Shown here: positions 1 to 6,070 of the stretch, piece after piece
Layout: the number at the start of each line of letters is the position of its first letter
How positions within the stretch are numbered: position 1 is the stretch's first letter
NCBI GenBank assembly: GCA_031555675.1
Contig: JAVBUB010000102.1
Span: 1 to 8,839, forward strand
DNA length: 8,839 nt
Direction: 5' to 3'
Source of the DNA: JAISJU01 sp031555675
GTDB taxonomy: Bacteria; Bacteroidota; Bacteroidia; Bacteroidales; Paludibacteraceae
Program-made: the position numbers and the translations under genes
The notes under the pieces: model-generated
Database searches by the model: none
What the model was told of the DNA's origin: nothing
What the model saw: the letters and a program-made list of their open reading frames with translations, nothing else

Positions 1-987
1 CCGAACTTTATGGGAATGGCCGGACGTGTAGCAACCAAACCTGCCAACGAATCGCTTGCAGCGGCAGACCTGATTGTTTTTACCGGAAGTAATTTTCCTT
101 TTGCCCGATTTTTCTTCCCTAAAACAGCCAAATTCATACAGATAGATACAGATTCTTCCAAACTCGGAAGTCGCCACAAAACAGATGTAGCCATATTGGG
201 CGATGCCAAAGAAACCATGAAACAGCTTGTTGCCATGGGTAATAAAAAACCGGTAACGAAATTTCTGGAAGCCAACCGCCAAAATCGCCAAAACTGGTTG
301 CAACACCTGCGCCAATTCGAAACTATGAACGAAATACTCATGTATGCCGAGCCCGTATTCAAGGAAATTAACCGTATTGCCGCCAACGATGCTATTTTCA
401 TTACCGATGTGGGTAATGTAACCATCCATGCCATCAGGCTACTCAACATGAACGGCGAACAGCAACGGTTTACTACTTCTGGACTTTTTGCCACCATGGG
501 ATATGGCATTCCCGGAGGCATTGCCGCCAAGCTTACCTACCCCACCCGGCAGGTATTTACCCTCAGCGGCGATGGCGCTTTTGCCATGGTTATGCAGGAT
601 ATTATTACACAAGTAAGGTATAAATTGCCCATTATCAATATTGTTCTTTCTAATGATAGCTTTGGATTTATTGATGCGGAACAAGAAGATACCAAACAGC
701 CCAAATTTGGTGTAGACCTTACAGGCGCAGATTATGCCAAAATAGGCGAAGCCATGGGTGCCAAAGGTTTTACCGTAACCCGGTGCGAACAGTTGGAACA
801 AGTATTTAACGAGGCTCAGAAAAGCACTATTCCGGTAGTCATAGATATCAAGATGAATAACAAGCGTCCTTTCCCGGCCGAAGCCATGATTCTGGACGAA
901 GAAATATACGGAAAAGAAGCGGTGGAAACTTTCAAAAAAAGGTACACAGTAAACAACATGCCGTTGTTGAAAGATTTGTTGAAATAA
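1..987 (+). CDS. spxB: Pyruvate oxidase (SpxB/Pox type, ThDP- and FAD-dependent), 5' part missing
   Basis: The frame is open from the first base, so the ATG at 10 is internal and the true start lies left of the window. What remains is the end of the central FAD-binding domain (a typical stretch AAADLIVFTGSNFPFA, then FIQIDTDSSKLG) and the whole C-terminal thiamine-diphosphate domain. The ThDP/Mg motif begins with GDG at 568-576 and ends at the Asn at 652-654. The sequence EQEDT (679-693) followed by FGVDLTGADYAKI resembles lactic-acid-bacterial pyruvate oxidases. The C-terminus (RPFPAEAMILDEE...FKKRY) also resembles that group rather than E. coli PoxB with its membrane-binding tail. Known members convert pyruvate, phosphate and O2 to acetyl phosphate, CO2 and H2O2 in the cytoplasm. 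A quinone-linked relative cannot be excluded. The gene converges on serS and ends before a bidirectional terminator. Confidence 0.88.
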   Translation, partial: PNFMGMAGRVATKPANESLAAADLIVFTGSNFPFARFFFPKTAKFIQIDTDSSKLGSRHKTDVAILGDAKETMKQLVAMGNKKPVTKFLEANRQNRQNWLQHLRQFETMNEILMYAEPVFKEINRIAANDAIFITDVGNVTIHAIRLLNMNGEQQRFTTSGLFATMGYGIPGGIAAKLTYPTRQVFTLSGDGAFAMVMQDIITQVRYKLPIINIVLSNDSFGFIDAEQEDTKQPKFGVDLTGADYAKIGEAMGAKGFTVTRCEQLEQVFNEAQKSTIPVVIDIKMNNKRPFPAEAMILDEEIYGKEAVETFKKRYTVNNMPLLKDLLK

Positions 988-1117
988 TTTTGAATTCGAA
1001 CTATATGTTTCAAGTTGCAAACAATCAAATTAAGTACAGATATATAGCTAGTTGTATGAGATACCCAGCATTTATAACTTACAACTTTATCTTACGGACT
1101 TTCGCACTATTTGTAAT

Positions 1118-1153
1118 AAAAAATCCTACCTCATTTATAAGATAGGATTTTTT
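1118..1153. terminator. Bidirectional intrinsic terminator between spxB-like gene and serS
   Basis: AAAAAATCCTA (1118-1128) pairs perfectly with TAGGATTTTTT (1143-1153), and a few more pairs extend into the loop around 1130-1141. The A-tract on the left and T-tract on the right give a U-run on either strand. It therefore suits both the pyruvate oxidase gene ending at 987 and serS, which ends at 1194 on the other strand. The rest of 988-1193 shows no gene. Confidence 0.8.
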
Positions 1154-1193
1154 TCAAAAAAAACAGAAGACTTAAACTTATTCTGTTATTATT

Positions 1194-2468
1194 TTAATCT
1201 ATGATATCAAAACCTGTGTATGGAATCAATGTTTTTGGTATGCGAATACCGTCTGGTGTTTGGTTATTTTCCAACAGGGCGGCAACGATACGAGGCAATG
1301 CCAGTGCGCTTCCGTTTAAGGTATGGCAGAGTTGTATCTTTTTGTCGTCTGCCTTGCGGTAACGGCATTTTAAACGATTGGCCTGATAGCTTTCGAAATT
1401 CGATACGGAACTTACTTCCAACCAGCGTTGTTGCGCTGCCGAATATACTTCAAAATCGAATGTCAAGGCCGATGTAAAACTCATATCGCCACCACATAAT
1501 CTTAAAATGCGCCAGGGCAATTCCAGTTTATCGACCAGCGATTGCACATAATCAACCATTTCGGTTAACGATTGGTAAGAATGTTCGGGTTTATCAATGC
1601 GAACAATCTCTACTTTATCAAATTGATGCAACCTGTTCAATCCTCTTACATCTTTTCCGTAAGATCCGGCTTCACGGCGAAAACAAGCGGAATAAGCGGT
1701 ATTCATAACAGGCAATTCGCTTTCGTTCAGGATTACATCACGGTATATATTAGTTACGGGCACTTCTGCGGTAGGAATCAGGTATAAATCATCTGCGGTA
1801 GCGTGATACATTTGCCCTTCTTTATCGGGCAACTGTCCTGTTCCGTAACCCGAATCGGCATTTACCAAATATGGTGGTTGAATTTCCAGGTAACCTGCCT
1901 CGCGGGCGCTATCCAAAAAAAACGAAATCAAAGCGCGCTGCAAACGGGCTCCTTTTCCTTTGTAAACAGGAAAACCGGCTCCGGTTATTTTCACACCCAA
2001 CTCAAAATCAATCAAATCATAACGTTTGGCCAATTCCCAATGAGGTACGGCATCTTTTCCCAATTCAGGAATAGCACCTCCGGAGCGTTCTACCAAGTTA
2101 TCTTCGGCAACTCTTCCTTCGGGTACTGATTCGTGCGGAAGGTTGGGAATGGTTACCAATATACTATTAAGTTCCGCTTCTATGGTTTTAAGTTCGTCCG
2201 ATAATTTAGTCGAAGCTTCTTTTATTTCGGTTGTTTTAACTTTGGCTTCATTGGCTTCGGCTTGTTTTCCTTGTTTGAATAAATCGCCGATTTCTTTCGA
2301 TAGCTTATTCATTTCGGCCAAACCTGCATCCAATTGTGTTTGTACATTCCTGCGTTTTTCATCCAATGAAATAACATTTTCGATTATTTCTTTTCCGTTA
2401 AAACATTTTTTGGCTAAACGGCGAATAACTTCGTCTTTACTCTCTGTAATATTTTTTAAGGTTAGCAT
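1194..2468 (-). CDS. serS: Seryl-tRNA synthetase
   Basis: Cytoplasmic class II aminoacyl-tRNA synthetase that charges tRNA-Ser (and tRNA-Sec where present) with serine using ATP. The 424 residues are close to the roughly 430 of E. coli SerRS. Residues ~30-103 form the charged, heptad-like helical arm typical of the tRNA-binding coiled coil. The catalytic core follows: TAEVPV (233-238) in the serine/ATP site, motif 2 FRREAGSYGKDVRGLNRLHQF (first part at 263-275), the SNFESYQANRL segment (356-366), and motif 3 LALPRIVAALLEN (389-401). The ATG at 2466-2468 starts the usual MLTLKNI N-terminus, and there is no Shine-Dalgarno sequence, as expected for Bacteroidota. It seems monocistronic: terminators lie on both sides, and a possible -7 box sits about 100 bp upstream. 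The protein appears intact. Confidence 0.98.
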   Translation of the reverse strand: MLTLKNITESKDEVIRRLAKKCFNGKEIIENVISLDEKRRNVQTQLDAGLAEMNKLSKEIGDLFKQGKQAEANEAKVKTTEIKEASTKLSDELKTIEAELNSILVTIPNLPHESVPEGRVAEDNLVERSGGAIPELGKDAVPHWELAKRYDLIDFELGVKITGAGFPVYKGKGARLQRALISFFLDSAREAGYLEIQPPYLVNADSGYGTGQLPDKEGQMYHATADDLYLIPTAEVPVTNIYRDVILNESELPVMNTAYSACFRREAGSYGKDVRGLNRLHQFDKVEIVRIDKPEHSYQSLTEMVDYVQSLVDKLELPWRILRLCGGDMSFTSALTFDFEVYSAAQQRWLEVSSVSNFESYQANRLKCRYRKADDKKIQLCHTLNGSALALPRIVAALLENNQTPDGIRIPKTLIPYTGFDIID

Positions 2469-2568
2469 ATATAAACTTATGAATTAGAAACTAGAAATAA
2501 AGAATGATTCCAGGTATTAAAAATTCTTCATTTTTCGATTTATTTTTTTACTTTCGATTTAGGAGAAG

Positions 2569-2576
2569 CAAAGTTA
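2569..2576 (-). promoter_or_regulatory. Possible -7 box of the serS promoter
   Basis: On the minus strand this reads TAACTTTG, matching the Bacteroidota -7 consensus TAnnTTTG. No TTG lies 19-21 bases upstream, so only half of the promoter signature is present. It would give a leader of roughly 95 nt before serS. Confidence 0.4.
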
Positions 2577-2609
2577 TATATTTGTTTTGTTTTATATAAT
2601 CTATTAAAC

Positions 2610-2647
2610 AAAAAACTTCATTTTTCAGTTGAAAAATGAAGTTTTTT
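2610..2647 (-). terminator. Intrinsic terminator of the rplU-rpmA operon
   Basis: A perfect 17-bp stem: AAAAAACTTCATTTTTC (2610-2626) pairs with 2631-2647 around the four-base loop AGTT. It lies 19 bases past the rpmA stop on the minus strand, and the stem ends in a U-run in that direction. It also separates this operon from serS downstream. Confidence 0.88.
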
Positions 2648-2665
2648 TATGATTTGAGCTGATTT

Positions 2666-2929
2666 TTAGTTTGCTTCAACTGGTTCGATAGATACAAATG
2701 ATTTATTATCTTTTCTTTTTCTGAAAACAACTTTACCATTTACCAATGCGAATAATGTATGATCTTTTCCGATACCTACATTTTCTCCTGGATTGTGAAC
2801 TGTTCCGCGTTGACGTACTAAAATATTTCCGGCTTTAGCATATTGACCACCGAAAATTTTAACTCCAAGTCGTTTACTTTCCGACTCACGACCGTTCTTT
2901 GACGAACCGACTCCTTTCTTATGTGCCAT
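2666..2929 (-). CDS. rpmA: 50S ribosomal protein L27
   Basis: A component of the large ribosomal subunit whose N-terminus reaches toward the peptidyl-transferase centre. The 87 residues are the usual length. The start MAHKKGVGSSKNGRES is typical and has no cleavable N-terminal extension like that of Firmicutes L27. The family signature is clear in the middle: GNILVRQRGTVHNPGENVG, then GKDHTLFAL. It lies 21 bp after rplU on the same strand and is followed by a strong terminator, so the two form a two-gene operon as in most bacteria. Confidence 0.98.
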   Translation of the reverse strand: MAHKKGVGSSKNGRESESKRLGVKIFGGQYAKAGNILVRQRGTVHNPGENVGIGKDHTLFALVNGKVVFRKRKDNKSFVSIEPVEAN

Positions 2930-2950
2930 TTCTGTTAATTTTTAGTGTTA

Positions 2951-3262
2951 TTATGCTACAATATCTTTAATTAATACTTCTGTAAAGTCCTGACGGTGAC
3001 CGTTGCGTTTTCTGTAACCTTTTCTGCGTTTTTTGTGGAAAACAATTACTTTATTTCCTCTTGGATGAGATAACACTTCGCAACTTACTTTTGCGCCACT
3101 TACTGTTGGAGCACCGATAGTTACTTTTCCGTCGTTGTCAATCAACAAAACTTTTTCAAACTCTACTGCAGCACCTTGTTCTGCATTTAAACGATGAACA
3201 AACAACCTTTTTCCTTTTTCGGCTTTAAATTGTTGCCCTGCAATTTCTACGATTGCGTACAT
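2951..3262 (-). CDS. rplU: 50S ribosomal protein L21
   Basis: Large-subunit ribosomal protein that binds 23S rRNA. Its 103 residues match the E. coli length. The N-terminus MYAIVEIAGQQFKAEKG and the basic C-terminal signature (KKRRKGYRKRNGHRQDFTEV, about residues 77-96) are diagnostic. The ATG at 3260-3262 has no Shine-Dalgarno sequence. It is the first gene of the rplU-rpmA pair and has a full Bacteroidota-type promoter at 3344-3374, giving a leader of about 75 nt. Confidence 0.98.
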   Translation of the reverse strand: MYAIVEIAGQQFKAEKGKRLFVHRLNAEQGAAVEFEKVLLIDNDGKVTIGAPTVSGAKVSCEVLSHPRGNKVIVFHKKRRKGYRKRNGHRQDFTEVLIKDIVA

Positions 3263-3343
3263 AATGATTAAACTTTTTAAAGTTACTCTCGAAGGTGAGC
3301 GGCTTCTGCCAACTACTTATTATACCTGCGCGAAAATGAGCCA

Positions 3344-3374
3344 CAAAGGTACATCTTTTTTTTATATTGACAAA
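3344..3374 (-). promoter_or_regulatory. rplU-rpmA promoter (Bacteroidota type)
   Basis: On the minus strand the site reads TTTG (3374-3371), a 19-base spacer, then TACCTTTG (3351-3344). This matches both the -33 and -7 elements of the known Bacteroidota consensus with correct spacing. Transcription would begin near 3337. Confidence 0.78.
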
Positions 3375-3390
3375 TAATTGAAATAAAATA

Positions 3391-3420
3391 TTCAAGATTC
3401 AAGATTTAAAATTCAAAATT
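3391..3420. repeat. Degenerate 7-bp tandem repeat
   Basis: Four successive heptads read TTCAAGA, TTCAAGA, TTTAAAA and TTCAAAA, followed by TT. The array lies between the rplU promoter and the 3' end of the small membrane protein gene. Part of it recurs inverted at 3480-3495. Confidence 0.7.
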
Positions 3421-3495
3421 ACTCATTAATAACACTTTCCGGTAATATTGTATCTTGAACCAACGGTCATGAAAGGAATAATTTTAAATCTTGAA
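3398..3495. repeat. Perfect 16-bp inverted repeat with 66-bp spacer
   Basis: TTCAAGATTTAAAATT at 3398-3413 is the exact reverse complement of 3480-3495. The right arm covers the stop codon and last codons of the membrane protein gene ending at 3484. The 66-bp spacer is too long for an ordinary terminator loop. The arms resemble the AT-rich heptad repeats at 3391-3420. It could be a small dispersed element or a slippage product. Confidence 0.75.
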
Positions 3496-3891
3496 TTTAT
3501 TATTTTTGCGGTATTTTAAGGGCATAATAAAAGACATTATAATCAGGAATACAAATATTATTACTCCGCCTATGAGTAAAATTAAAGCTTTGGGATTTAT
3601 TGCTGCAAAGTCCCTATATTCGGAATAAACAGCCCATAACATATAAAAAGATCCGAACCCGAGTATTCCGGAAATAATGATACTCAAATAAAAATTTCGC
3701 CAACGAAATTGTCCAAGCAAGCAAATAAACAGGGTAACAAAAATAAAAAGCGAAAGCAAGCTGGTTAGATTAACAGATATTCCTCCGGTAAGAAAACTAC
3801 TGATTAAAATACCAATGATAGCAATAAAGCATATTTCAGGGAAATACAACAAATTCTTCTTTAAGAAGGGCACCATTTTTTCTGTTTCCAT
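3484..3891 (-). CDS. Small four-helix integral membrane protein of unknown function
   Basis: I do not recognise this 135-residue protein. The hydropathy pattern read by eye suggests four membrane helices at about residues 17-37, 42-60, 67-89 and 101-123. A short charged N-terminus (METEKMVPFLKKN) precedes them and a basic tail (LKYRKNNKFKI) follows. Between helices 2 and 3 is a short basic loop (QFRWRN), and between 3 and 4 an acidic one (SEYRDFAAINPK). By the positive-inside rule both termini are probably cytoplasmic. No catalytic motif is visible. It stands alone between the asnA terminator and the rplU promoter, all on the minus strand. No convincing TAnnTTTG box was found upstream. Its last codons lie in a 16-bp inverted-repeat arm, so the C-terminus may be a recent addition. 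Confidence 0.72.
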   Translation of the reverse strand: METEKMVPFLKKNLLYFPEICFIAIIGILISSFLTGGISVNLTSLLSLFIFVTLFICLLGQFRWRNFYLSIIISGILGFGSFYMLWAVYSEYRDFAAINPKALILLIGGVIIFVFLIIMSFIMPLKYRKNNKFKI

Positions 3892-3982
3892 AATATCTGC
3901 ATTTAATTTTTTAAACAGAATATGTATAAAACGATAAATGATGATGTTTTATTGTAAAAAAATAGAATTTACCTAACCTTCA

Positions 3983-4023
3983 AAAAAAACAGCAACGGGG
4001 TAACTTAAAGCCACCCCGTTGCT
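3983..4023 (-). terminator. Intrinsic terminator of asnA
   Basis: AGCAACGGGGT (3991-4001) pairs with ACCCCGTTGCT (4013-4023), an 11-bp GC-rich stem with an 11-base loop. On the minus strand the stem is followed by a run of eight U (complement of 3983-3990). It lies 25 bases past the asnA stop. Confidence 0.92.
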
Positions 4024-4048
4024 AACATAGAAATATCTGTTATTCGGT

Positions 4049-5086
4049 TCAGATCAGCGGAATACCGGCTGCTGTACATTCCCGTCTCATTTCGTCTGGC
4101 CACAAGCTGGCTTGGATTTCACCAACATGTGCTTTGCGCAAAAAGTACATGCAGAGACGCGATTGGCCTATTCCTCCACCGATACATAGTGGCAAGGTAT
4201 CAGCCATCAAGCGTTTATGAAAATATAGATCCAAGCGTTTTTCTTGTCCGGTTAATTGCAATTGGCGCAACAGGGCTTCTTTATTTACACGGATGCCCAT
4301 TGACGAAAGTTCTACTGCCCTATCCAACACAGGATTCCAAACCAGTATATCACCGTTAAGTCCTTCGAGTCCATTTTCGGCCACAGTCGACCAATCGTCA
4401 TAATCGGGAGAGCGAACATCGTGTTTTTCGCTATTGGACAATACACTTCCAATACCGATGATAAATACAGCTCCGTATTTCTTGGTTATTTCATTTTCTC
4501 TTTCTTTGGAGGTCAAAGTCGGATACATTCTCAGCAATTCTTCACTGTGGATAAATTTAATTTCAGCAGGTAAAGTAGGTTTTAACTGAGGATACATTTC
4601 ACATACCAAATATTCTGTACGAAGCATCGCCGAATAAATTTTAGAAACAATATCTTTCAGAAATGAAACAGTACGTTCTTCTTCGCTTATTACGCGCTCC
4701 CAATCCCATTGGTCAACATACAGGGAGTGTAAGTTTCCCAGTTCTTCATCGGGACGAATGGCATTCATATCAGTATAGATGCCATATCCTTGCTCTACAT
4801 TTAAATCGGCCAGAGTTAATCTTTTCCATTTTGCTAATGAATGCACCACTTCGGCCACCTGATCATTCATATCTTTTACCGGAAAGGTTACCGGACGTTC
4901 AATACCGCTTAAGTCATCGTTGATTCCAGTTCCTTTTAAAACAAACAAAGGCGCTGTAACCCTACGTAAACGCAATTCTGCCGATAGGTTGGCCTGAAAA
5001 AAATCTTTTACCTGCTTGATTGCCAACTCTGTTTGTTTCAAATCCAACAATGGTTTATACCCTGCCGGTTTTATCATATAACTCAT
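4049..5086 (-). CDS. asnA: Aspartate--ammonia ligase (asparagine synthetase A)
   Basis: Makes asparagine from aspartate, ammonia and ATP, releasing AMP and pyrophosphate, in the cytoplasm. Its fold is related to class II aminoacyl-tRNA synthetases. The 345 residues compare with about 330 in E. coli. Diagnostic segments include LRLRRVTAPLFV (38-49), the NDDLSG loop (56-61), VHSLAKWKR (81-89), GIYTDMNAIRPDE (102-114), SLYVDQWDWE (121-130) and the C-terminal GGGIGQSRLCM (303-313) with HVGEIQ. I chose the ATG at 5084-5086 because MSYMIKPAGYKPLLDLKQTEL matches the usual start of Bacteroidales AsnA; the internal Met at residue 4 is less likely. The gene is monocistronic, with its own promoter and a strong terminator, and is divergent from the tRNA-Arg gene. 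Confidence 0.97.
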   Translation of the reverse strand: MSYMIKPAGYKPLLDLKQTELAIKQVKDFFQANLSAELRLRRVTAPLFVLKGTGINDDLSGIERPVTFPVKDMNDQVAEVVHSLAKWKRLTLADLNVEQGYGIYTDMNAIRPDEELGNLHSLYVDQWDWERVISEEERTVSFLKDIVSKIYSAMLRTEYLVCEMYPQLKPTLPAEIKFIHSEELLRMYPTLTSKERENEITKKYGAVFIIGIGSVLSNSEKHDVRSPDYDDWSTVAENGLEGLNGDILVWNPVLDRAVELSSMGIRVNKEALLRQLQLTGQEKRLDLYFHKRLMADTLPLCIGGGIGQSRLCMYFLRKAHVGEIQASLWPDEMRRECTAAGIPLI

Positions 5087-5104
5087 ATTTTCTTATTTTT
5101 ACCA

Positions 5105-5136
5105 CAAAAGTATTTATTTTTATTGTTAAAAAACAA
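5105..5136 (-). promoter_or_regulatory. asnA promoter (Bacteroidota type)
   Basis: The minus strand reads TTG (5136-5134), a 21-base spacer, then TACTTTTG (5112-5105), fitting the TTG / TAnnTTTG pattern. It lies about 20 bp before the asnA ATG, implying a very short leader. It is back to back with the tRNA promoter. Confidence 0.68.
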
Positions 5137-5166
5137 GTATATGATGTAAAAAATAAATAATTTTTA

Positions 5167-5174
5167 TATTTTTG
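5167..5174 (+). promoter_or_regulatory. Probable -7 box of the tRNA-Arg promoter
   Basis: TATTTTTG matches TAnnTTTG and ends 18 bp before the first tRNA base, a suitable distance for a short 5' leader. A clear TTG at the -33 position is missing, so the call is moderate. Confidence 0.5.
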
Positions 5175-5192
5175 CAAACAATTTGTAAAAAT

Positions 5193-5266
5193 GGCTCCGT
5201 AGTTCAGCTGTATAGAACGTCAGATTCCGGTTCTGAAGGTCTTGGGTTAGAATCCCAACGGGGTCA
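5193..5266 (+). tRNA. tRNA-Arg, anticodon CCG, with U19-A56 in place of G19-C56
   Basis: A full cloverleaf can be folded. The acceptor stem GGCTCCG (5193-5199) pairs with CGGGGTC (5259-5265), including two G-U pairs. The D stem is GTTC/GAAC (5202-5205, 5215-5218). The anticodon stem TCAGA/TCTGA encloses the loop TTCCGGT with anticodon CCG at 5227-5229, reading CGG. The T stem is TTGGG/CCCAA (5242-5246, 5254-5258). The discriminator is A (5266) and CCA is not encoded. The D loop AGCTGTATA keeps A20, an arginine identity base in E. coli tRNA-Arg. It has T at position 19 (5211), where G is expected. The T loop is TTAGAAT, with A at position 56 (5249), where C is expected. Both changes together preserve a Watson-Crick pair. 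All stems are intact, so the gene looks functional. Confidence 0.94.
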
Positions 5267-5279
5267 CGAAAGTCTGTAA

Positions 5280-5309
5280 AAAAAGTCGCATAAAATTATG
5301 CGACTTTTT
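5280..5309. terminator. Bidirectional terminator between tRNA-Arg and the lipoprotein gene
   Basis: AAAAAGTCGCAT (5280-5291) pairs perfectly with 5298-5309 around a six-base loop. T-runs follow on the plus strand (5305-5309, then more T after one C), and A-runs precede for the minus strand. It can serve both the tRNA and the convergent gene ending at 5333. Confidence 0.87.
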
Positions 5310-5332
5310 CTTTTTGAATATCAATCTCAAAA

Positions 5333-5794
5333 TCAACGTGCCGTATATTTAACCAGCAAGTGATTATCTCTTTCTATTGGCAGCGGATATATCCAAAGCG
5401 CCTTTTTTGCACTACCGGAAAGAACTTGTCCATCACCCATAAACAACAGGTATTTTGACTTACATTCCGGACACACGGCATTGCCATCTTCATCAGGAAC
5501 TACAGCTACGATTTTTGCCTCGCAGGTTGAATTACGGCAACATCTGTCATATACTGCATATGTATCATAAGGAGTATGATACACAATAAGACCTGCCGGA
5601 CTTCCCCAAATTCCATCTTTCGAATATAAATTATCCGGGCAAAGTATATAGGCATTCAAGCTATTTTTCAATGTTGGATAATAATTCAAATCAATATCAA
5701 AATAAATAGAATAAGGAGACGTATCTATTTTTTCTTCTTTACAAGAAAAAAACAATAACGCTATAATAACGGTTATATAAAATTTAAATTTCAT
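5333..5794 (-). CDS. Lipoprotein with a Rieske-fold-like domain lacking the ligand histidines
   Basis: The 153-residue protein starts with a short signal peptide and the lipobox LFFSC, so Cys18 should be lipidated and the protein membrane-anchored on the outside. Residues ~65-140 resemble the Rieske fold. YAVYDRCCRNSTC (79-91) stands where box 1 would be, and CPECKSKY (108-115) followed by GDGQVLSGSAKKALWIYPL (120-138) matches box 2 and the conserved tail. In true Rieske proteins each box supplies one Cys and one His; here no His is present in either box and Cys85/86/91 and Cys108/111 are available instead. A [2Fe-2S] Rieske cluster is therefore unlikely; zinc, a Cys4 site or disulfides are possible. 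I recall similar Rieske-like lipoproteins in Bacteroides, but their role is not known to me. The gene is alone, with its own promoter and a shared terminator. Confidence 0.75.
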   Translation of the reverse strand: MKFKFYITVIIALLFFSCKEEKIDTSPYSIYFDIDLNYYPTLKNSLNAYILCPDNLYSKDGIWGSPAGLIVYHTPYDTYAVYDRCCRNSTCEAKIVAVVPDEDGNAVCPECKSKYLLFMGDGQVLSGSAKKALWIYPLPIERDNHLLVKYTAR

Positions 5795-5825
5795 TTATAG
5801 AGAAGGTTTAGCATTGAGAATCATA

Positions 5826-5856
5826 CAAAGATATATAAAAACATATAAATATACAA
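5826..5856 (-). promoter_or_regulatory. Promoter of the Rieske-like lipoprotein gene
   Basis: The minus strand reads TTG (5856-5854), a 20-base spacer, then TATCTTTG (5833-5826). Both elements and the spacing fit the Bacteroidota consensus. The start codon is about 30 bp downstream. The remainder of 5795-6070 holds this promoter and the pstS control region; no gene is seen. Confidence 0.72.
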
Positions 5857-6008
5857 GCATTTATTCTTTTTTATTCAACGAATAACGGTACTATTTAAAT
5901 ATTCAAAATTTGTAGATTTTACAAAAAAACATCAACACACAGAACCAAAACGTCATTTTTATTCCAATTTTTTCACTCCATTCATTTCTTAATTACACCG
6001 TATCAATT

Positions 6009-6026
6009 CTGTAATAAAATTGTAAC
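6009..6026 (+). promoter_or_regulatory. Pho-box-like direct repeat upstream of pstS
   Basis: CTGTAATAAAATTGTAAC contains two 7-base repeats (CTGTAAT at 6009, TTGTAAC at 6020) spaced 11 bp apart. This is the arrangement of the E. coli PhoB box (CTGTCATAAAACTGTCAC), differing at three positions by eye. It ends 44 bp before the pstS ATG. A weak -7-like TTATTTTG begins at 6037, 10 bp downstream. That spacing suits a PhoB-activated promoter where the box replaces the -33 element. Whether PhoB of this phylum uses this box is inferred. Confidence 0.55.
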
Positions 6027-6070
6027 AACTATTACATTATTTTGCATATGAAATTTAAAATCATTGAATT

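Noticed and set aside
439..1028. Open frames on the minus strand opposite the pyruvate oxidase gene
   Set aside because: They overlap a gene with clear catalytic motifs, and their translations show no recognisable domain.
1220..2487. Several plus-strand open frames opposite serS
   Set aside because: They are antisense to an intact SerRS with all class II motifs, and their sequences look like antisense translation.
3471..3475. GAAAG pairing with CTTTC (3435-3439) as a hairpin inside the inverted-repeat spacer
   Set aside because: Only five pairs with a long loop; not distinguishable from chance.
5909..5925. TTTGTA / TACAAA six-bp hairpin in the lipoprotein-pstS intergenic region
   Set aside because: Short and AT-only apart from one pair, in very AT-rich DNA, and not placed at either promoter; likely chance.
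6020..6044. TTG at 6020 with TTATTTTG as a standard Bacteroidota promoter for pstS
   Set aside because: The spacer is only 14 bases and the -7 box lacks the TA; it fits better as an activator-dependent promoter with the Pho-like box.
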